NCBI RefSeq assembly: GCF_021729155.1
Contig: NZ_JAJQYA010000012.1
Span: 1-64,000, forward strand
DNA from: Membranihabitans marinus
Lineage (GTDB): Bacteria; Bacteroidota; Bacteroidia; Chitinophagales; Saprospiraceae
Reading direction: 5' to 3'
DNA length: 64,000 nt
The notes beneath the pieces are model-generated. The model saw only the letters and a list, made by a program, of their open reading frames with translations, was not told the origin of the DNA and ran no database searches. A program made the position numbers and the translations under genes. Of the stretch, positions 9,007 to 16,739 are shown in pieces (within the stretch, counting starts at the first letter, position 1; each line of letters starts with the position of its first letter).

Positions 9007-9195
9007 TCAAATCTTCTTTCAATAATTTTTTGGGATAAACATTTAATATTCGTGCAATGTCATAAAGAATTTCCTGACTTGATTGCTGTCTGTTTTCAAT
9101 GTATGCGTTAACCCTGTTGTAACTCTTCCCGAGTTGTCCAGACAATCACTTTTGTTTAGTTCCCTTTTATGAAGAACTAGTTTTATTCGGTCCAT
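8999..9195 (-). pseudogene. XRE-family helix-turn-helix regulator, frameshifted
   Basis: From the ATG at 9195 the minus strand encodes MDRIKLVLHKRELNKS, a typical start for a small Cro/XRE regulator. The frame then slips near 9144-9149, and one frame over the rest is intact: LSGQLGKSYNRVNAYIENR, then QQSSQEILYDIARILNVYPKK and LLKEDLND with a stop at 8999. Joined, the two parts give a complete protein of about 65 residues, the size of the regulator that often leads type I restriction operons in Bacteroidota. A missing base in the codon before the LSGQLG segment would explain it. The stop overlaps the hsdR start by 8 bases. A sequencing error is the alternative explanation. Confidence 0.75.
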
Positions 9196-9400
9196 TGCTA
9201 TCTAATTATGGGTTCTAAAATACAATTATATCTCAAATAGTAAAATATAAACTGAGCAATAATGTGAAAGGAGCATGTATTGGCTTGTGCAGCTTGGCAA
9301 TTGTGTAATTTGTACATTGGCAATTTTTTGGTTAATATTGAAAAATTAGTATTTGCTGTCTGTTGACGAGAGGAAGGGTTGATCGATATATGTTGGTTTA

Positions 9401-10315
9401 TCAAACATAATTTTTTATGTAATCATAGAGGTCCAGATCCCTATTATTTCCTAAAAAAGGGTAGTATTCAATTTTTTCTAACCCGAGTGCCCAATCCCTT
9501 TCGAAGGTTTCTTCCTTTAAGGAAATTTCTAAAACTTCGGAATCTTTAAAATCGATTATATCTAATTTGATTATTTCTTTGGTCATATTGGACTTTCCTA
9601 TTCCTGGTTCATGAAGATAATTCCATGAGAAGTTTACAAAAGTATACCAACCTAAAAAAGATGTAATCACATCTTTATTTTTATTTGGACTACAATTTAC
9701 TGGTATAAATGGTCCTAAGAAAATACACTCTATTGGATTTTCTATTTCTCCAAATTGATAAGGTTTAATCTGAAGGACAATTTTTAAATCTTCACATGTG
9801 GGGTTCCCATTTAAAAAGTCAATTAGATTCTTTGAAGGTAAAAATCCTAGCTCTGCTATTCTGCATCCAATATGCTTTGCTATATAACGATGCACATTTC
9901 TTATTCCTTCTTCCCATTCATTACTAAATATTGACCTTAAAGAGATTTCTCCATCTTTAATTAGCTTGATTTGGTTATCGTAGTAGTATTCAATTAATTT
10001 TTGATAGGCTTTGTCAGCATTCTGGCTTTTTCTTCCATTACAATCTATACATAAACACCTTCGAAACTTGGCATGGGTTGAAGAAGAACTCTGCAAAAAT
10101 TTTCCTTTTCTTTCAGTTCTAAATGCAATTTTACTTATCTTTTTATTAATTGTATAATCCTTACCATACAAAAGCTCAAGGTCTGTTTTTTTGTATTTAT
10201 GCTCCCTAGATAAATTTCTAGAACCGCACCACCAACATTTAGTTTTGTCCTTATATTTCTTAAATAATTGCATTTTTCTTATACTTGATATCAATCGTAC
10301 ACGCTCATTGATCAT
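9401..10315 (-). CDS. HNH-like nuclease domain protein, uncharacterised
   Basis: A 304-residue protein not assigned to a named family. The N-terminal third carries an HNH-like zinc pattern: CWWCGS at about 27-32, then REHKYKKTDL at about 37-46, and a second Cys pair in CLCIDCNGRKSQ at about 88-99 followed by AYQKLI. In HNH proteins two Cys pairs hold zinc and the His in the EH motif is catalytic. The remaining 200 residues have no motif I recognise. It lies upstream of the type I restriction operon on the same strand, about 200 bases from the broken regulator. It may be an independent defence nuclease; that is inference from motif and place. Confidence 0.6.
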   Translation of the reverse strand: MINERVRLISSIRKMQLFKKYKDKTKCWWCGSRNLSREHKYKKTDLELLYGKDYTINKKISKIAFRTERKGKFLQSSSSTHAKFRRCLCIDCNGRKSQNADKAYQKLIEYYYDNQIKLIKDGEISLRSIFSNEWEEGIRNVHRYIAKHIGCRIAELGFLPSKNLIDFLNGNPTCEDLKIVLQIKPYQFGEIENPIECIFLGPFIPVNCSPNKNKDVITSFLGWYTFVNFSWNYLHEPGIGKSNMTKEIIKLDIIDFKDSEVLEISLKEETFERDWALGLEKIEYYPFLGNNRDLDLYDYIKNYV

Positions 10316-10787
10316 ATATCTATTCTTCGCCTAAGATAGTAAATCATCTATTTTTAGGATGGGAAATTCCGTTATATATTTATTTATGTTTGTATTAATA
10401 TTGAAATTTTACTAAACATTAGTTTAATATACTTTATTTCTGTGTTATTTGCCGAGATATATGTTTCGAAGCTATAGTCTCAACAAAAGTGGATCAGTCT
10501 TTTTAAAAGACCAGCTTTAGTTTATTACATAATCGATGATTGAAATTGATTTTTTCTATGGATGCAACAACAAAAATGATGGACAGGGATAAGCCTTCGT
10601 GACTTGTGAGTAAAGAATAGAATGCATATGTTAATAAATTCTTTTAATTAAATGTCAAATTGAGATAAACGACTCGATAGACTTCCTTTACTCCCCCTCC
10701 ATTTCTGCTATAAACCTGCAATCATTTACCCTATATTTGCCCAAGCCCGCAATGTTGAAAATAGGGGTATAAAACAACTGATTACAT
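10316..10787. other. Intergenic region between divergent HNH-like and WYL genes
   Basis: This stretch of 472 bases is AT-rich and holds no open frame, repeat or tRNA that I can support. Apart from a possible -7 box just before the WYL gene, nothing stands out. It must contain the promoters of the two divergent genes. Confidence 0.5.
10732..10739 (+). promoter_or_regulatory. Candidate -7 box of the WYL regulator gene
   Basis: TATATTTG matches the Bacteroidota -7 consensus TAnnTTTG exactly and lies about 50 bases before the start codon. The upstream -33 element is not clear (TTTCTG near 10703 is the best candidate, with long spacing). Confidence 0.4.
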
Positions 10788-11801
10788 ATGCCGATTAATA
10801 GAAACCAACAAATACGATTGCGAATTATAGATGAATGCCTATCTCATTTTACTAAATGGTATTCGGTTGACGATTTATTGAAAAAGGTGAACCATCATCT
10901 GACCCAAGAAATGGGCGTAGATCCAGTGTCTATTCGTACCATCTATACAGACTTGCAGCGACTCGCTGATGCCGATATGTTTAATGCCGATATCGAAAAG
11001 AGGACGGATTCGCGTAAAGTGTATTACCGATATCGCGACAAGAGTTTTTCAATTCGCAATGCGCCCATCACTCCACACCAAATCAATGAATTGCAACAAA
11101 TATTGCAGTCTTTGGAACAAGTGTCTAATTTTCCCTTCGGCCAATGGCTGGATTCTATTCGGGAGTCTTCCGATCTTCATGTCTCATTGGACTATGGAGC
11201 CAAATCCCTGATAAGTTTAGAACACAATCCCGATTTAAAAGGTATGGATTTGTTTAGTGATATTTTTCGGGCAGTGATTAATAAACAAGTATTGTCCATT
11301 GATTTTAAAGACTTTTATAAACAAAAGCGAACTTATGTTTTTCACCCACATTATTTAAAACAATACAATTCGCGGTGGTTTCTCATTGGTAGGAACGAAG
11401 AAGAGCCTGACACGGTTTGGAATCTGGCCCTCGATCGCATCGAGTCGTTTTCCAATTTGGACAGGGAATTTATTCCTAGCGATATTGATTTTGACGATTA
11501 TTTCTATGACGTCATTGGGGTTACCCATTTTAATGGATTTGAAAAGCAGAAGATATTACTTCGTTTTTCGGAAGAGAGTTTGCCCTACGTGTTGACCAAG
11601 CCCTTGCATCCCAGTCAAAAACAGAGAAATACAGATGATGGTATCCTCATCGAAATACAAGTGAAAATCAATTATGAATTGTTCAGTGTATTGAGAAGTT
11701 TTGGTAAAAATGTGGAGGTAGTCGAACCACCAGCAGTTAGACAAGCCTTCGCCGAAGAATTGAAGGCCGCCCTAAATCTTTATGAATCCGATAAAGGATG
11801 A
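10788..11801 (+). CDS. WYL-domain transcriptional regulator
   Basis: A 337-residue regulator with an N-terminal winged helix-turn-helix (about residues 5-75, including SIRTIYTDLQRL, a DeoR/HTH_11-like recognition helix) and a WYL domain at about 150-250, where the YNSRWFLIGRN segment corresponds to the WYL signature. WYL domains bind nucleic acid or nucleotide ligands and many members control defence genes or the DNA damage response. The C-terminal part (about 250-337) is the usual WCX extension. It stands alone, divergent from the defence genes on its left and convergent with dnaE2 on its right. Control of the neighbouring island is a reasonable guess only. Confidence 0.88.
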   Translation: MPINRNQQIRLRIIDECLSHFTKWYSVDDLLKKVNHHLTQEMGVDPVSIRTIYTDLQRLADADMFNADIEKRTDSRKVYYRYRDKSFSIRNAPITPHQINELQQILQSLEQVSNFPFGQWLDSIRESSDLHVSLDYGAKSLISLEHNPDLKGMDLFSDIFRAVINKQVLSIDFKDFYKQKRTYVFHPHYLKQYNSRWFLIGRNEEEPDTVWNLALDRIESFSNLDREFIPSDIDFDDYFYDVIGVTHFNGFEKQKILLRFSEESLPYVLTKPLHPSQKQRNTDDGILIEIQVKINYELFSVLRSFGKNVEVVEPPAVRQAFAEELKAALNLYESDKG

Positions 11802-11821
11802 TGGTCCACACCATAAACATG

Positions 11822-11881
11822 ATATCTCAATTCATCATATCTCAATCCATCATTTCTCAATATCTAATATCTCAATATCTT
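11822..11881. repeat. Four 15-base tandem repeats
   Basis: Four imperfect units of 15 bases with core atatctcaat occur in a row (unit starts 11822, 11837, 11852 and 11867). The last unit overlaps the stop codon of the leftward dnaE2 gene at 11872-11874, so the array forms the junction of two convergent genes. Confidence 0.8.
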
Positions 11882-14802
11882 TCATCGCTGATATAAGGCA
11901 GTTTTTTCAGAGAGGAAATTTCAATGCTGGGAAAACCAAAATCCAATGATACCTTGCCGATGAGGAGGTAGAGTCCCTTGCCCTGTAGCGGATAGGCGGC
12001 ATAGGCTGGGGGGAAATGAATGGTGTCGAAAAAATCACCCTTCTCATCGATCCAAGTGCCGAAACACATGTATTTTTTGTTGACCGTGATCACATTCTTT
12101 TTGCATACATAGTAGCCTACGATTTGCACCTGCCGACCCTCTAATCTATGAAGTTGGGCGGCCGTGGCCGAGGAAGATATTTTTTCAGCCAAAAGATCAA
12201 AAGGGGAGCAGAGAGGAAAGCCGAGTAACTCGATTTCGTCGAAGGCCTGTTCGTGAGGTATGGCTTCAAAAGCCGGTAAGGTAAAAGACTCCGATTGAGG
12301 TTGAAACAGTTTGGGGCAATAAGTGGAATCTGCAGACTGGGCATTGTATCCATTTTTTTCCCACATCAATTCGTATTTACTCATGCCGGTAAACTGAAAA
12401 GCACCGATGCGGATGAGAATATCAAGTTGAATCTTGGGGATAAACAGACGCTCCAGAAAATTGGCGAAACTTTTAAAAAGGCCGTTTTTGCTGCGCTCCG
12501 CTAAAATGTCTTCAATGACGCGACTCTCCAATTCTCGAATATGGATAAATCCCAAATAGATGTCCTTGCCGTAGATATGGGTGAGATGGCGGCTGTGGTT
12601 GATACAGGGCGGATGGATGTGGCCGCCTTGCATGCGGGCCTCATGGACATAGAGTTCGGTATTGTAGAAACCGCCAAAGTTGTTGATGACGGCTACCATA
12701 AATTCTAAAGGATAATAGGTCTTTAGGTATAAACTTTGAAATGATTCAACGGCAAAAGAAGCCGAGTGCGCTTTGCAAAACGAGTATCCACTAAAACTTT
12801 CTACCTGTCGCCATACTTCATTGGTCAAGCTGTCGGGATATCCTCTTTCCTTGCAGTTGTTGAAAAACTTGTCTCGCAATTGGTAAAAAGTATCTGAACT
12901 CTTCTTTTTCCCAGTCATGATTCGACGCAGGACGTCGCTTTCGTCGAGGCCTAGACCGGCAAAATGGTGTACTATTTTCATGACGTCTTCTTGGTAGACC
13001 ATGACGCCAAAGGTCTCTCCTAAGTGTTTTTCAAATATGGGGTGGAGGTATTGGATGTTTTTGGGACGGTGAAATCGCATAATATATTCTCTCATCATAC
13101 CGCTTTGAGCTACTCCGGGGCGAATAATTGAACTGGCCGCTACGAGATGTACGTAATTGTCGCATTTGAGTTTGGTTAACAGTCCGCGCATGGCCGGTGA
13201 TTCGATGTAAAAACAGCCGATACATTTGCCCGCCCGCAGTTGGTTTTTAACCTTTACATCGTTTTTTATTTTGGTGATTTGGTGTACATCGACCATTTCA
13301 TTGCGATTTTGATGGATGAGGTCTACGGCGTCTTTGATATGACCGAGTCCGCGTTGGCTCAGTACATCGTATTTGTGAAAGCCCATATCTTCGGCCGCAT
13401 ACATATCGAACTGTACAATGGGAAATCCCTTGGGCATCATCTGCAAGGCGGTGTGGTGAAAGAGGGATTGTTCACTAATGAGGATGCCCCCAGCGTGGAT
13501 ACCGAGATAATTGGGCAGGCCTTCTATTTTTTTTCCATAATGCAATATGTGTTTGGCATAAGCGTGGTGATGTTTGGCTTGTGGGTATCTCACCATTTCA
13601 TCGATATCGGCTTTGGGGAGGCCGAACACTTTGCCGAGTTCTCTGATGACGGACTTCCGTTTAAAGGTATTATAAGTGGCCAATAGCGCGGTTTTCTCTC
13701 TGCCGTATCGCTTGATAATATAGTCGGTGATGTCGTCGCGCTGATCCCAGCTAAAGTCGATGTCAAAATCCGGTGGTGAGCTGCGATGGGGATTGATAAA
13801 GCGTTCAAAGTAGAGGTCTAGCTCTAGAGGATCGACATCGGTTATGCGGATGCAATAAGCCACAATGGAATTGGCTCCACTTCCCCGACCTACGTGGTAG
13901 TAGCCCATGTTTTGGGCATAGCGCACAATATCCCAAGTGATGAGGAAATAGGTGGCAAAACCCAAGGTGTCGATGACGGATAGTTCTTTTTGGATGCGTT
14001 CTTGAGCCGCTTTGTTGTTGCCATATCTGCGTCGGCAGCCTTCTATGGCCAGTTTGGTCAATAATTTAAAATCTTCTTCGCGGGATTCGGTGAAAAAATG
14101 TCGGTTTACCTGACTTCCCGTTGTGATTTCGATATGGCATTGGTCGAGGAGGTGATCGGTGTTGTCCAATATGCGAGGATACATGGCGTAGCTCTTTCGC
14201 AGATTTTCTGGATGATGAAAATAGGCCGATTCATGAGCGTGGGGATAATCCTTTAGCCGACCAATAATGATGTTTTCGTCTATGCAGCGCAAGAGTTTGT
14301 GGACGCGGTAACCCTCTTTTTCTTGAAAGGTGACGGTAGATAGAGCAACGAGTTTGTCTAGATGTCGGCCTAGAGATGAAGAATACAATTTGCCTGCTTC
14401 ATGAGGGCGAATGCCAAACCATTCATTTGTAGAGAATTCTGTAATGGGTTTAGGTAGAGAGCGATAGATGACGGCTGCGTTTTTCCAGGCAGGGGCAATG
14501 CGCGGTATGTCGCTGTTTTGGGTTAGGTGTTGGGTCAATAAGGTCGTCAGTTCGGTAAATCCGGCTATGTTTTGGGCGATGCCTATGTATCGGAATTCGT
14601 TGTTTTGCCGAAATTCAATGCCGATAACGGGTTGAATATTTGCTTTTTTGCAAGCTTGGTAAAATTCAAATATGCCTGAGGTGTTGTTGATGTCGGTAAG
14701 GACTAGACGTCGAATGCCTAGGGATTGGGCGATGTCTACCAATGCCTTGGGGGATAGAGTGCCGTATCGCAGGCTGTAATATGAGTGACAGTTTAAATAC
14801 AT
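11872..14802 (-). CDS. dnaE2: DNA polymerase III alpha subunit, short DnaE2-like form
   Basis: A C-family DNA polymerase of 976 residues, shorter than replicative DnaE (about 1150 or more). It has the N-terminal PHP domain (NCHSYYSLRYG at 4-14), the palm signature YHVGRGSGANSIVAYC at about 302-317, catalytic aspartates in PDFDIDF (344-350), a third acidic motif near VQFDMY, and a helix-hairpin-helix region plus an OB fold at the C-terminus. The tau-binding tail is missing. This shape fits the error-prone polymerase usually partnered with ImuB in lesion bypass. No imuB or lexA is adjacent. The promoter carries two dyads that look like repressor sites, so damage induction is likely but inferred. 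Confidence 0.88.
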   Translation of the reverse strand: MYLNCHSYYSLRYGTLSPKALVDIAQSLGIRRLVLTDINNTSGIFEFYQACKKANIQPVIGIEFRQNNEFRYIGIAQNIAGFTELTTLLTQHLTQNSDIPRIAPAWKNAAVIYRSLPKPITEFSTNEWFGIRPHEAGKLYSSSLGRHLDKLVALSTVTFQEKEGYRVHKLLRCIDENIIIGRLKDYPHAHESAYFHHPENLRKSYAMYPRILDNTDHLLDQCHIEITTGSQVNRHFFTESREEDFKLLTKLAIEGCRRRYGNNKAAQERIQKELSVIDTLGFATYFLITWDIVRYAQNMGYYHVGRGSGANSIVAYCIRITDVDPLELDLYFERFINPHRSSPPDFDIDFSWDQRDDITDYIIKRYGREKTALLATYNTFKRKSVIRELGKVFGLPKADIDEMVRYPQAKHHHAYAKHILHYGKKIEGLPNYLGIHAGGILISEQSLFHHTALQMMPKGFPIVQFDMYAAEDMGFHKYDVLSQRGLGHIKDAVDLIHQNRNEMVDVHQITKIKNDVKVKNQLRAGKCIGCFYIESPAMRGLLTKLKCDNYVHLVAASSIIRPGVAQSGMMREYIMRFHRPKNIQYLHPIFEKHLGETFGVMVYQEDVMKIVHHFAGLGLDESDVLRRIMTGKKKSSDTFYQLRDKFFNNCKERGYPDSLTNEVWRQVESFSGYSFCKAHSASFAVESFQSLYLKTYYPLEFMVAVINNFGGFYNTELYVHEARMQGGHIHPPCINHSRHLTHIYGKDIYLGFIHIRELESRVIEDILAERSKNGLFKSFANFLERLFIPKIQLDILIRIGAFQFTGMSKYELMWEKNGYNAQSADSTYCPKLFQPQSESFTLPAFEAIPHEQAFDEIELLGFPLCSPFDLLAEKISSSATAAQLHRLEGRQVQIVGYYVCKKNVITVNKKYMCFGTWIDEKGDFFDTIHFPPAYAAYPLQGKGLYLLIGKVSLDFGFPSIEISSLKKLPYISDERY

Positions 14803-14821
14803 TTGTCGAATTATACGACAA
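14803..14821. promoter_or_regulatory. Operator-like dyad 1 upstream of dnaE2
   Basis: TTGTCG, 7 bases, CGACAA: a perfect 6-base dyad starting on the base next to the dnaE2 start codon. It overlaps the end of the candidate -7 box. A second dyad of the same design lies 31 bases further upstream (centre to centre), about three helical turns. Confidence 0.65.
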
Positions 14822-14857
14822 AGTTATTTAATTGTGTCGAAATAATCGACAAAACAA
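14819..14857 (-). promoter_or_regulatory. Candidate dnaE2 promoter
   Basis: On the minus strand TTGTTTTG (14857-14850) could serve as -33 box and TAACTTTG (14826-14819) matches the -7 consensus TAnnTTTG exactly, with 23 bases between them. Transcription would begin about 10 bases before the start codon, giving a very short leader. Both boxes overlap the two dyads. Confidence 0.55.
14834..14852. promoter_or_regulatory. Operator-like dyad 2 upstream of dnaE2
   Basis: GTGTCG, 7 bases, CGACAA: the same dyad as at 14803 with one mismatch in the left arm. It overlaps the candidate -33 box. Together the two sites would let a dimeric repressor cover the whole promoter, as LexA-type or phage-type repressors do. 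Confidence 0.65.
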
Positions 14858-15102
14858 TGTTGAATTTATAGGACGATACCGATGATATGAAAAGATTTGT
14901 TGAAATAGGAATTTTATCTGACCACCATTGGCAAAAACTTCAGTAAAGGGTGGCAAAATTTATAATTAAATGGAATTTATTTTCTATTTTTTAAGAAAAT
15001 ATCTGTATAGTCTGGGTTGAAACTAGTCTATATTGAAATTTAAGTCGTATATTATGAAGGATAATTCATTTTGCATGGACTAAGTAAAATGGTATCGGTA
15101 AG

Positions 15103-15300
15103 ATGGAAACGGAAACGGTAAGAAAAGGATTAAAATTTGCTTTAGTAGGATTCCTAGTGTTTGAGATATTAGCCTATTTCTCGGGATGTGATTATTACAA
15201 TAGTCTTTATTCGGGAATAATTCATTTTTCGGTTTCATTGATATTGTGGATAGTGGGAGGAATAGTCCTGTCCTTTTGGATCGATAGTAGAAATAAATAA
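15103..15300 (+). CDS. Small two-helix membrane protein
   Basis: A 65-residue protein of unknown function with two hydrophobic segments (about residues 11-25 and 39-58), so it is probably an inner membrane protein with both ends in the cytoplasm by the positive-inside rule (RK near each end). No family is recognised. Its stop codon abuts the palindromic repeat that begins at 15301. It is short enough to be chance, but its composition and clear membrane segments favour a real gene. Confidence 0.5.
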   Translation: METETVRKGLKFALVGFLVFEILAYFSGCDYYNSLYSGIIHFSVSLILWIVGGIVLSFWIDSRNK

Positions 15301-15459
15301 TACGAATTACATTTATAATTAACGGTAATCTTTCGATTTATTAGAAGTTTTACTACGTTTAAAATACTCGCCGTAGCTACGGCTATGCCTGTGTTTTTAG
15401 CCTCGTCAAACTTCAAATATTCTCGAAATCTTTTCCGTCATTATAAAATGTAATTCGTA
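15301..15459. repeat. 159-base palindromic hairpin element
   Basis: The two ends are inverted copies (TACGAATTACATTT at the left and its complement at the right) and similarity between arms continues inward with interruptions to a perfect 12-base palindrome, CCGTAGCTACGG, at 15371-15382, which is the centre. The whole unit can fold into one long hairpin. The end sequence recurs near 30122-30152, 33769, 34706 and 56544. It encodes no protein; a minus-strand open frame across it is a by-product. Confidence 0.75.
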
Positions 15460-15571
15460 TAATACCCAGAAGTAGAGCTGTCTTTATCTCTACGCCATCT
15501 TTATTAACCCTATTTCGCATTATGGGAAGTAATCCTAAATGCATTTATAATTGTTGCCTATATTAACTTCT

Positions 15572-16723
15572 CTACATCGAAAACAAAATATCGGTCAAAC
15601 GATAGATGTCAGATCTGGTATTGTATAAATGAGGGGAAACCCTAATGCACTGCCCTCGGTAGGAGACATGAATCTTGGCCGATTGACATTGACGCTTAAT
15701 ATCCTCGAGTACGGCTTCGTCCCGTACATGAATACCAATCATGTGGTTGGCCCGCCATTTTTCATCGTTTTCGATCCAATATTTACCATTGTCCAGCAAC
15801 CCTTTGATTAAAGGCTCCATTAAATAGCTGCAATATTCCTGAACCCGTTCTGGCGTCCATTCGATGACTCTTTCCAGCCCTTTGTCCAACATGGGGACGG
15901 TCACAAAATTGCTGTATTCCCCTACATTGTATTTTTGAGCCTTGGGGCGATATCGCTCTTCATAATCCGTGAGGGCGGAGAAGTCGGAACTGTTTTGCCG
16001 ATTGATCCAATTGTCTTCAATCGGAATCCCTTGGTCAAATACCGGCCCAAAATATCCTACTCCAATACCGTAAGGCCCCATTAGCCACTTGTATCCGGCG
16101 CATAGGACGGCATCGGCTTCGATAGCTTCAATATCAAAAGGCAGGGCACCAATCGACTGGGTACCGTCGATGATTAGTAAAGTATTGTGTTCTTTACAGG
16201 CCTCAGATATGGCTTTTAAATCATATAAACTCCCATCGGTCCACAGCAAGGTGCCAATACAGACTGCTGCGGTATGTGGACGAATAGCTTCAATGATATC
16301 CCTGCTCAATCTCGCCGCTCTGTCCTTGTACAAACTCGGCAAATTAATCGTCTTGACCTCAAATGAATACCGTTGATTTTGAATGGGGAATACCGCCGAT
16401 GGAAACTGGTCTTTTACCACGATAATTTCATGGCCATAGGATTCATCGATATTGGCTATGACATTGGCCAATCCGTATGAAACCGAAGGAATAATGGCTA
16501 TTCGCTCAGGATCGTTGTTGTTGATGATGGTCGAAAAATTTTTCCTAATCAAATCTGCCGGCTCAAAGAAATGTTGACCAGTGATCTGTCCGGGTTGACT
16601 TTTTAGGCGGACGCCATTTACACCGGCTTCCTCTACCTCGATGGCCAGCGGTGTCATATAGGCCGCATTTAAATAGGTTTCGTCCTTGGGTAATTGAAAT
16701 AAATGTTGTTGTGAGCTAATCAT
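15572..16723 (-). CDS. Class V aminotransferase-fold PLP enzyme
   Basis: A pyridoxal-phosphate enzyme of the class V aminotransferase / cysteine desulfurase-like group. With the start chosen here (ATG at 16723) it has 383 residues. The cofactor region shows IIDGTQSIGALPFD (Asp at about 186) and the Schiff-base lysine in AGYKWLMGPYG (about 212). An open frame reaches back to 16783, but that would overlap the preceding dipeptidase gene by 44 bases; the 16723 start leaves a 16-base gap. The substrate is unknown; similar proteins are annotated as aminotransferase, kynureninase-like or selenocysteine lyase-like. It probably forms an operon with the dipeptidase gene, which might point to amino acid or peptide breakdown. 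Confidence 0.85.
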   Translation of the reverse strand: MISSQQHLFQLPKDETYLNAAYMTPLAIEVEEAGVNGVRLKSQPGQITGQHFFEPADLIRKNFSTIINNNDPERIAIIPSVSYGLANVIANIDESYGHEIIVVKDQFPSAVFPIQNQRYSFEVKTINLPSLYKDRAARLSRDIIEAIRPHTAAVCIGTLLWTDGSLYDLKAISEACKEHNTLLIIDGTQSIGALPFDIEAIEADAVLCAGYKWLMGPYGIGVGYFGPVFDQGIPIEDNWINRQNSSDFSALTDYEERYRPKAQKYNVGEYSNFVTVPMLDKGLERVIEWTPERVQEYCSYLMEPLIKGLLDNGKYWIENDEKWRANHMIGIHVRDEAVLEDIKRQCQSAKIHVSYRGQCIRVSPHLYNTRSDIYRLTDILFSM

Positions 16724-16739
16724 ATGGAGCAGTCGTGGT

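Noticed and set aside
9198-9404. 68-codon frame upstream of the XRE regulator
   Set aside because: No recognisable domain, odd composition and no partner; it lies where the hsd operon promoter should be.
13240-13686. 148-codon frame on the plus strand inside dnaE2
   Set aside because: Antisense shadow of a well-conserved polymerase gene.
15222-15416. Minus-strand frame across the palindromic element
   Set aside because: It is created by the hairpin repeat and overlaps the small membrane protein gene; the same peptide would appear wherever the repeat occurs.
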